DNA of 64,000 bases from the NCBI GenBank assembly GCA_029449245.1, contig JANATF010000014.1, positions 500,501 to 564,500 on the forward strand, read 5' to 3'. The position numbers and the translations under genes are program-made. The DNA is from Mortierella alpina. Lineage: Eukaryota > Mortierellomycota > Mortierellomycetes > Mortierellales > Mortierellaceae. Positions 50,149 to 60,100 of this stretch are shown in pieces. Below the pieces are notes generated by a model. That model was not told the DNA's origin, did not search any database, and saw only the letters and a list, made by a program, of their open reading frames with translations. Numbering within the stretch: the stretch's first letter is position 1; every line of letters begins with the position of its first letter.

Positions 50149-51887
50149 ATGGGCGTGCTCCATCGCAAAGCAGACTTGAAGTCATATGGCTACAACGACG
50201 ATGGTCTTCCTACAGATTCGTCAGAAGTCCAGGTAATTGTTCTCTTTTCAGCAGCATCCCTCGTGAGGTTCAAATATCCCCATTCGCCGAGCACTCGTTC
50301 ACCGAGTTCCCATTCATCGAGATACTCGTCGCCGTAGTCTCCTTCGCAAAGATTCTTTTACTAAAGCAGTCTGTGTCGCGCTTTACAACTGGTAGCTGGA
50401 AACCGAGGAGAGCATAAGTCGAGCATTTTTTAAATACACCAAGGAAAGCCCCATGCCCAGACCAATTGCAAGGTAAGGCGTTGCCTTTCAGCACTCTTGC
50501 CTTCACTTTTTACGAGACGTCTTCCTATGGCTTACCCCGCCACATTCCTGTTGGTAGCGTGTCGCTCAAGAAGACCCGCCACGATGAATATGTACGTGAT
50601 GCGCTTGAATCTCTGTCTAGTCACTGGAGTGCCCTGGATGCCAGCAAACCTTGGCTCTGCTACTGGATCCTTCACACTCTCGACCTTCTCGGGTCCAAAA
50701 TCCCTGACAGCCTGGCCGAGAGGGCGATTTCAACCATCAGCCATATGCAGTGCGAAACTGGAGGGTTTGCAGGAGGACCTGGACAGGAGGCCCACTTGGC
50801 ACCGACCTATGCTGCGGTCAATGTGCTGATGATCATCGGCACCAAGCAGGCGTACGACGTGATCAACAGAGCGACATTGCTGGAGTTCTTGCTGCGAGTG
50901 AAGCAAAAGGACGGCTCGTTCAAGATGATGGTAGGAGGGGAGATTGACGTGCGAGGTACATACTGTGCCATGTCGGCGGCCTCCCTCACCAATATCCTGA
51001 GTCCGGAGCTCAGAGAGGGCGTGGCAGAGTTTGTGGCCAGGTGTCAGTCGTTTGAGGGAGGTCTAGGCGCGTATCCGGGCGTGGAGGCTCATGGAGGATA
51101 TGCGTTTTGCGGTCTGGCGGCTTTGGAAATCTTGGGCAGAACAGATATCTTGAACAGAGACACGTTTGTGAGATGGAGTGTGAGTCGACAAATGTCTTTG
51201 GAAGGAGGATTTCAGGGCAGGACGAACAAATTGGTAGATGGATGTTATTCCTTCTGGATGGGTGGAGTCTTCCCAATCATTGGCAAAATGCTTGAGAGCG
51301 TGGAGGAGGATAAGGATGTGCTTGATTTCGTTTATGACCGAGGTAAAGCCCTTGATCATTTTGTAGTTTCTTTGCAGAGTTTTCTGCCAGTTTCTAACGA
51401 ATCGCCCCCCCCCCCCCTCACTCTCTCGCCTTTAGATGCATTACAAGAATACCTGCTGCTTGCATGTCAGTCCAATTATGGAGGACTTCGTGACAAGCCG
51501 TCAAAGTAAGGCTTCAGTTCCGAATGTGAACATTGAAAGAGACGTGTTGAATGAATTGCTAATACTAACCTTATCCTCCTGCTGTGTGATAGATCATCAG
51601 ATTACTACCATACATGTTACTGCCTCAGTGGATTGTCACTTTCACAACATCAGATTTCGTTCAGACACGACCTGAAGGACATTGCCCCAGGAGGTCTCTC
51701 GTCCCTGCTGTGGGCTGAGACCCTGGACAAGAAACGCGTTATTGGATCGGCCGAGAACCTTGTCGAGGCAACCCACCCAGTCCTCAACATCAGGATGGAT
51801 AAGGTCAGGAAGGCTCTTGTGCACTTTTATGGCCAAGCGGCAAAGGATGTGATTGAGGAGGTCGAGATTGAAATCATCCGAGGGTGA
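50149..51887 (+). CDS. RAM1: protein farnesyltransferase beta subunit
   Basis: Catalytic subunit that joins farnesyl to the CaaX cysteine of Ras, a-factor-like peptides and others, with the shared alpha subunit. Certain exons: about 50558-51342, 51436-51505, 51593-51887, in phase. An N-terminal exon with KSYGYNDDGLPTDSSEVQ (from ATG 50149) ends at a GTAATT donor; how it joins to RHDEYVRDALESL is not resolved. Alpha-alpha barrel repeats: PWLCYWILHTLDLLG, GGFAGGPGQEAHLAPTYAAV, DGSFKMMVGGEIDVRGTYCA, EGGLGAYPGVEAHGGYAFCG, GGFQGRTNKLVDGCYSFW. Zinc ligands are the Asp and Cys of VDGCYSFW and the His of YYHTCYCLSG. YCLSGLS and the GRTNKLVDGCYSFW form mark FTase beta rather than GGTase I beta. A C-run (51405-51418) lies in the second intron. 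It is convergent with the RING gene, 44 bp between stops. Confidence 0.9.
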
Positions 51888-51931
51888 ATTATTGGAGAAG
51901 AGAATATATAAAGGCGGGCCTATGGGTGCAG

Positions 51932-54626
51932 TTATGCCCTGAAGACATGGAGCAGCTTGACGACGTACTCTCGGCAAATAGGGCACTTTCGTGTTCCTTC
52001 CATTATCGACTTTCCGCTAAGATGAGATATCAATAAGGGCAACGCACGAAGTATGAGCGGCTAGATCAGCACCATGTACTGCGATGACGCGATTACCTTT
52101 GCCGAGGATGCATCAATGAGGGCGTTTTCAAAGTTCTTACCAGTCCATACACGTTGACATGTGGTTGCAGTTCAGCATGACACAGTTCAACGATGCTTCA
52201 AAGCAGATCTTGCACAGGTTGTCGTCTTCGTTGCACCTAGCACCACTTGCACCGCCATGTTCTTCTGACAACGATGGCTCCGGATGCGGTGCTGCTGTAG
52301 ACGACGAGGACGATTGGGGCTGCTGTGCATTTGATTCATTTTCCTCCTCCATCCTAACACGCTCCTGCTCAACCTTGGTATTTTCGATGAGGTTCTGAAG
52401 GCGACTCACCAGATCAGCCTTCTCAAGAACTCCGATGTAGGAGACGCAATTGGTATCGAGCAAAGCCTTAATGACCTTAATGGACAGAGTCGACAGATCC
52501 ACGCCTGCCAACATGATGTCTTCCAGGGACAGAGTTTCTGTGCTATGGGACGTCTGAGGCGCACGAGTGGGTTGTCTCGGTCTCTGTGGAGTGGGCTGTG
52601 GGTCTGGAGGCGGTGCTGAAGAGTAAAAATCCGAGTAGTCATTGCGGTCTTGTGGGGTTCTTGGGCTTCGAGATGACAGTGAAGCATCGCGAGGAAGAGG
52701 GGGCGAGGGTGTGGGTGATGCCTGTGGCTGGGGTTGCGACTGGGGCGTGGTTTCCGATCCAGACGTCGCAAAGGGTAAGGACGGCTCTGGCCGATGCTCC
52801 GTTTTAGCCTGGGCTGCTGGCGCTGGTGTTGGCTGCGAGGGCTCCGTGGGTGAGAATACTGTAGGCCTCTCGGTGCTGGCCTGCGGGGTGTGTCCAGGGG
52901 TATATGATGTGCTTGGACGATAGGACGAAGAAGAATACCCTGAGAAGTGAGCATTGCAGTTATGGGATGAAGGTAGAGGTTGAGGCTCTTGGTGAAAGTG
53001 TGAATATTGAGCCACGTGCTGAGGATGTGTAAAATGAGGAGAGGTGTGCTGTTGGTAACGCTGCTGATGGTGGAACTGCTGCGACTGATGAAAGTGGTTG
53101 AACTGAAAGCTAGGCTGAGGGATCGGAAACGGAGGAAACCCAGGGATGCCAGGAGCGCCTGAGAGGTACTGATTATGCGGGTGTCCCTGATAGTGCTGTG
53201 AGTGTGAGGAAGATGATGGAAACTGTGGAGAGAACCCCGTACTATCAGTAGGCATTGGCCCAGGGCCCTGTGGGCAAGGCGGGCAGGGCGACTGCTGTTG
53301 ATATTGCTGCTGCTTTTGGTTTTGTTGAAACTGCAGATGCTGTGGATGCTGTGATGGTTGAGGGTGTGGTTGATACTGCTGGCGCTGCGGATGTGGTTGA
53401 TGAGGTACGAACGGAGGCACGAACGTGTTGGAGGTGCCTGTCGGGGGCGTGTAAGGAGGGGTTTGTGGGGTAGATGTTGATCCTGCTGCCGATCCTTGTC
53501 CTGATGGCCTGCCATACTCCGGTGGGAAAGGTTTCGCCTCCGCTGATTTTGGCGGTGTTGGCATCTTGGGATAAGATGTGTACGAGCTTGCAGACGGCTG
53601 CATGTGAGGCTTTGATTGCTGCTGTTGTTGTTGTTGCTGCTGCTTGGGATCTTGATAAGCGTGGTGGTGATTCTGGGTACGAGATGAGGAAGATGAGGAG
53701 GACGCTGCTGAGTGCTGGGTCTTTGACTTGGACTTTGCTGATGAGCTGTCATTCCTGAACTTTGCAAAAAATCTGTCCAGGTCAAAGAACCGATCCTCAG
53801 ATGACGCATTGCTCCCTCCGGGTGCCTGTGGAAACTCTTCCTTGAAAAACTCTGACTTCTCGACAGTGTCGGGCATATGTTTCCGAAAGTAAACCTCCGA
53901 CTCCTCAGGCAATGGCCTGTTCTCCTGGATGGCCTTGATTAACTCTATCAAGTCGCGAGGGACGTAAGTCAGTATCATGTTCATTATCAGTCCGCAATGT
54001 TTCTGGATTATTATCAGTCGTACCTGGCTTTTCAATCATGCCCAGTGTAGAGATGTTGTAGGCCTTCAGGTATCGCTTCAACGTTTTAATGTTGAGCTTG
54101 GAGAGCGAGGCATTGTCTAGCTTATACACTGAGATGTCAGATGTGGAAGGTCAGACATGAACACTTTCATATGGTGACAGTCATCTTGAACTTGGACTCA
54201 TTCATACCTCGCAAGAAATGAGAGCAGTACCCGCAGCATCTTACGGGTCTAAGAGTCAAATGCGCCGGCCAAAGAGTGGGTTAGAATCATGGAGTAACAA
54301 CTGTCACTGCGCAGGTCTATCGCACTCGCGTTAAACAGGACGTACTTGTTGTATCCGAACTGAGGCAGCTTTGTCTTGAAAGTGCTGCACTCCTCGCACA
54401 CCATGAACCCTACACTCCAGGAAGAATAACAGCGCCTTTTCCAGGTCAGCACAAGGCGATAGTTGACATCAGGCAACGAAACCGACTTTAGAAAGGCAGG
54501 TGTTCATTCGGCGCGGTCCATACCGCAATTATGACAATTCTTTTTCTTTGCTCGAAATGTGCCTCCGCATCTCTCGCAATCCTGGGCCTCAGTTCTCAAA
54601 GTTGGCGCTGTGTGCTGGTACGACAT
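51932..54626 (-). CDS. RNF34/RFFL (CARP)-like E3 ubiquitin ligase: FYVE-like, SAP, SAP, RING
   Basis: Six exons (54626-54524, 54409-54346, 54248-54208, 54128-54024, 53944-52141, 52016-51932), 733 residues, all phases consistent. The FYVE-like zinc finger is assembled from three tiny exons: CERCGGTFRAKKKNCHNCG, FMVCEECSTFKTKLPQFGYN, KPVRCCGYCSHFLR. A SAP-like helix pair follows (LSKLNIKTLKRYLKAYNIST), then ELIKAIQENRPLPEESEVYF, then a ~380-residue Gln/Pro/Ser-rich linker. A second SAP-like segment is DLSTLSIKVIKALLDTNCVS. The RING is CKICFEASLNCVMLNCNHMS...TCMDCGKS...KCPICREYVVKLLHVFRA; the tail matches animal RNF34 closely. Animal RNF34/RFFL are endosome-associated E3 ligases; the fungal substrate is unknown. 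An upstream ATG at 54698 is possible. CAG repeats encode the Gln runs (about 53280-53640). Confidence 0.9.
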
Positions 54627-55978
54627 TAGTTCCGGTTTCTCTCTCTTTGCTCCGTGTTGAAATGAAAGGTTGTGGAATTGCATGAAGAGTCTTGTCAATG
54701 AGGGTTCTTCATGTGGACGACGCCTATCAAGCCACGCGTGCTCGCCAAAGTGAGTGGCAGTGCGGACGTGAGCCCGTTCCTAAAAGGTTGACGCATGGCT
54801 CATGGCTCGATGCATATCACCCCTGCCTAGTTATGGCGCGATATTTCAAGAGAAACCCGAATGCACATGCACGCGGATCAGTCGTCCCCCAGGAGGATCA
54901 TAAGTATGAACCTATACAGTAGCCCGGACCCAGTGGCCTCTCAAAACTGTTGTCATATCACGCTGGGACACCACGCGGTCCCGATTGAACTTTGTTCCTG
55001 AGTAGCACCGCCGTAGAGGGCTAAGATGTATTTGGCACGCTGTGCTCCAAATTTGCTCCCGTGGAATGACTAACAACAACGGGCAACATCGAAACGGATG
55101 AGCTAACAAACCAACTGTAGTGGCAAGTTTCTCAGCGATCTTTTCCTTTCGCACTCGTCTTTTGGGCATGAAGACGCTGATCAAATTGCTCAGAAACCGA
55201 GGGAAAGGAATGTTTTTTTTTTGAGTCTCAGAGTAATTCACTTCCGACAAAGCGATGACACTGCAGGCGTCTGGGTCTCCAGACACATCTCCTTTGAACC
55301 TTTGATCGGGGACCATGCTTTACCCTTCGAGCTGGACTGTGCAAATGTATATATTTTACATGCAGAAGCATACTACATATTTGATGGGGCTCTCATCGTA
55401 ATGCAGTGCTCATGCACAACAGCAAGGGCCACTGGCTCTGCACAAATGAGGTTAAACGATCGCAGTTGTGTGGACATTGAATATCCAAGCACAGCAGCAA
55501 GATAAAAGGAAGGGTAGGAGCTACAGTAGCAATGCACCTGGAGGAAGCAAATGCGCGGAAGGATCAAGATATACGACAGCATAAGTTTGAAAGTACCCTC
55601 GTCGGTTCCCTGACCATATTTTTCTGTTGACAAGGTACTGCGCGTTCTTCTGGCGTCGGGAGCTGTCGCGTGGTTTTAATGGTCCGCATCAAGGTTTTCT
55701 TGAGGTTCGGAAAATCGTTCTCCGGCCGTGGATCAAAACAGTCGCTTCCAAAGTCCTGTAAGCCAGCTTCCAGCGACATCAGTCACAGCTAGGCTAGTGT
55801 TCTCGCACCGGCGCCATAACCGTTTTCAAGCCGCGAGCTTGTGCTTACTATACTGTAGTAGATTCCACTAAACTGGCTCTCGTTACCCTGTCCACGGCAC
55901 TTGAAATCGGTCTTTAAGATGTTGCGTGGGGCACGCATCTCAGCAGGACGAAGGGAGGCACGACTTGTTGGCGAACAT
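54627..55978. other. intergenic region without a recognised gene
   Basis: Several short frames on both strands lack domains, signal peptides or splice support. No repeat or RNA gene was recognised. Confidence 0.45.
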
Positions 55979-55981
55979 CAG

Positions 55982-55990
55982 TTATAAAAG
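55982..55990 (+). promoter_or_regulatory. TATA box of the secreted DPBB gene
   Basis: TTATAAAAGG lies about 75-80 nt before the ATG at 56064, a usual spacing for fungal TATA promoters of strongly expressed secreted proteins. Confidence 0.65.
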
Positions 55991-56063
55991 GATACCTCTG
56001 CCCAGCAAAGAAATTACTCCCCAATCTTCAACGCAGCTTCTACACCAATATTCATTATCAGTC

Positions 56064-56882
56064 ATGGCTCCTTTCATCTCCCTCGCTATTATGGCATCGT
56101 CTCTTTTGAGCGCCATGTCAGTACCTGTCACTCGCGTTGACTCTCAAGTCGCGACTCTTAACACCCAGTATTCTGGCTTTGCCACCCTCTATGACGGTGA
56201 CTCCATCCGTGGAGCCTGCCCTGAGGTTGAATACACCAACGAGGAACTGGTTGTCGCTATGAACAGCGTTCAGTTCGGCAACGTCAAGAGCAACTCCACC
56301 GTCTGCGGCAAGTTTGTCAAGGTCAACCGTGCAGACGACCCCTCCGAGTCGTTTATTTACAAGGTTGTTGACCTGTGCAAGGAGTGTGACCAGAACTCGT
56401 TGAGCCTTTCGAAGAGTGCGATCCGCGAGTTCACCAACTCTGACCAAGTTGCCATCGAGTGGATGCTGATCGAGAACGAGACTGAGCAAGACCCCAAGAA
56501 TGTCACCAAGTCCACCAAAAAGCCGGCTACCAAGCCTGCCGAGGAGGCTACTGAGACCGGGAATACGAAGTCGAACTACCATGGTCGCGGTACCTGGTTC
56601 AGCGACACGATGGGCTCCTGCAGTGAGCGCTTCTCTCAGGACGACATGATTGTTGCTCTGAACGAGGCTCAGATGGGCAAGATGTGGGGCAGTAGATCCA
56701 AGTGCGGTGCCAAGATCCGTGTCTCTGCCAAGGGCTCCTCTACGAGCGTTGTTGTCCGTGTTGTCGACACTTGCCCCCATCGTTACTGCAGCTTTGGACA
56801 GCTGGATCTGTCACAGGCTGCCTTCAAGAAGTTTGCCCCCATGTCGAAGGGTGTTCTTGAGCTCGAATGGTCCTTTGTCTAA
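56064..56882 (+). CDS. secreted protein with two tandem DPBB (RlpA/expansin-like) domains
   Basis: 272 residues, one exon. The ATG at 56064 is chosen because a signal peptide follows (MAPFISLAIMASSLLSAMSV) and the TATA box sits just upstream; the longer frame upstream is leader. Domain 1 (about 35-140): YSGFATLYDGDSIRGACP, NEELVVAMNSVQFGN, TVCGKFVKVNR, YKVVDLCKECDQNSLSLSKS. A Lys/Thr/Pro linker precedes domain 2 (about 170-272): GRGTWFSDTMGSCSERFS, DDMIVALNEAQMG, KCGAKIRVSAKG, VRVVDTCPHRYCSFGQLDLS. Both keep the fungal barwin-like cysteine pairs and the VVD Asp. Such proteins act on or bind cell-wall polysaccharide or inhibit proteases; which applies here is unknown. Strong codon bias suggests high expression. 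Confidence 0.87.
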   Translation: MAPFISLAIMASSLLSAMSVPVTRVDSQVATLNTQYSGFATLYDGDSIRGACPEVEYTNEELVVAMNSVQFGNVKSNSTVCGKFVKVNRADDPSESFIYKVVDLCKECDQNSLSLSKSAIREFTNSDQVAIEWMLIENETEQDPKNVTKSTKKPATKPAEEATETGNTKSNYHGRGTWFSDTMGSCSERFSQDDMIVALNEAQMGKMWGSRSKCGAKIRVSAKGSSTSVVVRVVDTCPHRYCSFGQLDLSQAAFKKFAPMSKGVLELEWSFV

Positions 56883-57180
56883 AACCAGCACTTCTACCTA
56901 CACGTTCTTCCGCTCACGCTGCATCATTGTACAATACTTTTAGCATAGACCTTATACACATATAAACAGCCCTTACTCAAAGATGCATAACTGCTCGATC
57001 TATATGGCGCAGAGTTGTACCGATTTTGTTCCTTGCGTGCCTGGTAGGGATGGGAGCGAATAAATGTTAGCAAACGTCGCTCGCTCACTGGTTGCTCAAC
57101 GCTCGCTCGTCGCTCTCGCAGGTGAAAAGATGTACACTTACTGTAGAGGCATCCCCAGCCCGAGGGCCGGAAGACGCCCG
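56883..57180. other. 3' interval between the DPBB gene and the Fanzor gene, candidate guide-RNA region
   Basis: Holds the DPBB 3' flank and, on the minus strand, the sequence just after the Fanzor stop. That part has a CCGGCCC-TC-GGGCTGG hairpin (57150-57172) and many CGCTCGCTCG motifs. Fanzor/TnpB guide RNAs usually come from the region downstream of the nuclease stop, so it deserves attention; no RNA is shown by the sequence itself. Confidence 0.35.
57053..57092 (+). repeat. possible terminal inverted repeat, left end of the Fanzor element
   Basis: GAGCGAATAAATG...ACGTCGCTCGCTCACTGG resembles the reverse complement of 63940-63977 (GGCGAAAAATTTG...TGTCGCTCGCTCCGTTC), with a spacing change of about 8 bp in the middle. 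The shared exact core is GTCGCTCGCTC (11 bp). CGCTCGCT-type motifs recur nearby, which weakens the case. Confidence 0.35.
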
Positions 57181-60100
57181 TTATTCTACAAATTGTTGCG
57201 ACGCTTCACGCCGCTTAATCGAGACCAAAGTCTCCTTCATCCTCCTCTTCAGCCTGGGCAAAGTTCCTTCATCTTCCTCTTCAGCCTGGGCTGCGGGTTG
57301 GACCTGGGTGGGGCGTCGGAGGGACGCCGGCCTTGGTTGTTGGAGGAGCTGAGCCATGCCGATGCGAGCGATATTGTGCGCTCCCGCGCTATCTCTGTGC
57401 ATCGGCACATTGCAGGCCGTGCAGGTAACCCTGCGCATCTCCTTCGTGACGGCAGCATCGCAGCGTGGGCACACGCTGCTGGTCTTGTACTCATCCACTT
57501 TGGTGACTGGGATGCCAAGAGCCGTCAGCTTTCAGGTACGATGTAAGATAGGAAAATTGTGTCAGTCTCATATAAGTCAAGGTCGAGCCAATAGAAAAAA
57601 AGAGGAGCTGCCAATAGAAAAAAAAAATGAAATCTCACCTTTTGGTACAAAAACTCGGCGACCTTCTCGTGGAAGGAGGCTCGTCCACGGACACCCTCAA
57701 ACTGCCCATCGCCAAGAACGACAACGACATCCAGCCCAGGACTCCGCTGTACATCGCCTGTCCGGGTGCCGATCGTTCTGAGGACAACGTTCAGCACCTG
57801 CTCATAGTCTGCTCGCTTGGCACGGCGGTTGGCCCACTGCTTCCGTTTGAACCCCGCCGACTGGTAAAAGCTGAGCATGGCCAGTTGGTGCGTCTTGAGC
57901 CATAGCGCATACTCCACCACATCATTGGGCTCAGGGGACTGCCGATCAGGAATACTAGACTCGTATTCGCTGATGCTGGGGAGTTCAATTGGCGCTCCAT
58001 GTGTCTGTCGGATCGAGGCAGATAGACCACAACTCAGGTTGTCTGAGCTGACTGGCTTTGACTTGGAGAGTCGAAGGCTGCGAGCAAACCGATTGCTGGA
58101 CTCGTACATCGATCGCTGGGTAACGATGGCGTTGACAACCTCACGGTCTCGTGAGGGGGCGTAGAGAGCCGCTACAGCGCATGGAACGACAACTCCCAAG
58201 TCGATCCCGATGACAGCGACATTGCCAGTACCGGTCGGATTACCAACACGCACAGGAAAGTGCTTCTGGCGATTTGCAGGATCGGCCAACCACTTGTGGA
58301 GGTATGGAATGTCGTCCAAGACCGACTTGCGCTTCGGAGCAACAGTCTGCTGAGAGGCCAACGCCTCGCCTGAGGTAGCTGGCTGCAGGGGACTGGTTTG
58401 GGCAGAACCAGCGACTTGGCTGTCGGCCTTTTTCGCTTTGCGTTTGATATTGCTGGCAATCGCCTGCACGACTCGACCATTAGTCCTGATGGTGCCAGTC
58501 GTCACTTGGAACTTTTTGATGAGGAGTCGCTTCTGTCCTTCGGTCACTAGGCAACAAAAAAAAGAGCGCAGAAAACTAATGTCAGCAGCAGCTTTTGATC
58601 GCATATACATAAAGAGATTACAGTAGTGGTGCATGTCAAGGCTAGACTTACAGTTCTCAGGCGGCATCTCTTTCAACCGCATGTACTCGTGCAGCGGCAT
58701 TGTACGACGCGCATGATTTGTGTGGTGCACAAACAGGTGGAAAGACAAGTCATGCATGTCGTCCCTGTTGCCAAAGAACATCTTCATCAGTGGCGTAGTC
58801 TCACCGCCTTTCGCCCAGAGCACCTCGAGTAGGCCTAACTCGCTGAATGTCACGTAGCCCTCCTGAAAGCCAGCCTGGGGGTACAAGTTCCATCTCTCCC
58901 CTTTTGGCAGCATTAGGTTTCTGCGGAACCAAAGGCATATCTTGTCCCTCTGCTCGCTGTGCTCCTCTCGTTCCTCCTTGCCCTGGCGCCTGAGAAAGTC
59001 GTTCACCTAAGAGGAACAAGTGTAAAGTATGTGAGTGAGTCTCTCTGTCTTGACATGTGTATGCATCAAGTGCATTTGTGTGTTTGTGGCCGGAGCGGCG
59101 TTCGAGTTAGTTACCTTCAAGAGCAGCTCAAACTCTAGCCGAGTGTAGAACTGACCGAGCTCAGAAGCGATTTCACTGACCATTGTATAGAAAACACTTG
59201 TCACAGTGCATGGAGGGTTCGGGAGAACGGCAGCCGTTCCAGTGTGCCCTATAGACCGGTAGACATCCATCACGGCATTAATCGCCACTCGATTGTAGTT
59301 GACGGCCTTGACTGGATGTACCACCGCAGCCTCGATGTCTTGCTGTTGGCCCTCAGGTTCGGCCTCGGGGCTTTGCTGAGATTGCTCGTCAGCACCGGGA
59401 TTTTGCTGAGGTTGATCTTCAGCATCGGAGTCTTGCTGGCTCTCATCCTCTGGATTTTGTTGCCGGCTCGCAGCCTCAGAAACTTCAGGAGTTTGGCCCT
59501 CTGCTGGATCAGCAGCACTCATCTCGACGTCCTCGGCTGGGTCAGCGACACTCATCTCGACGTCCTCTGGCTCCTCACGATCTTCGGTTGCTTTAGTGGG
59601 TGGTTCCATCTCGACGTCCTCCTGCTGCGGCTGGTCCTCGGTCTCTGTAGATAGCATCTTCTCATCCTCGACAACGAGTTCGTCCCAAGACATTCTGAGA
59701 TATCTCGCAATCCATGCAACTATATTTTGGCACGTCGTCTGGTGGAGCAGAGCCATGAGGACCGGGGATTCATGGTCTTCGCCAAGGTCCCTGGCGATCG
59801 CGACCTCCCTGGAGATCAGCAGGTCGATGGTCAGGTGGATCCACCGGCGACTGTTATTCATAAAGTCCACCACCTGCTCCATCGTCTGCTCGATTCGGAC
59901 AGAAATGTTGTCGAGATCTGTCACGGAGGCTCCTTCCAATTTGTACTTTTGACTGTATCTCTTGTGGGCAACCCGGACATTCTCGGCCAACAGGCCTCGG
60001 ATGGAGCCGGTCTCAAGCGTCACCAAGCCGTGAGCCTTTTGCAGGGCTTTTTTGGTTTTTGTGGCAACACTCGTCACCCTCTTGACCTTTAACTCTACAT

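Noticed and set aside
49962-50417. 151-codon frame upstream of RAM1 as a separate gene
   Set aside because: It overlaps the first prenyltransferase exon in another frame and shows no known domain.
54700-55900. Several 70-134-codon frames on both strands
   Set aside because: No domains, signal peptides, splice sites joining them, or coding-like composition.
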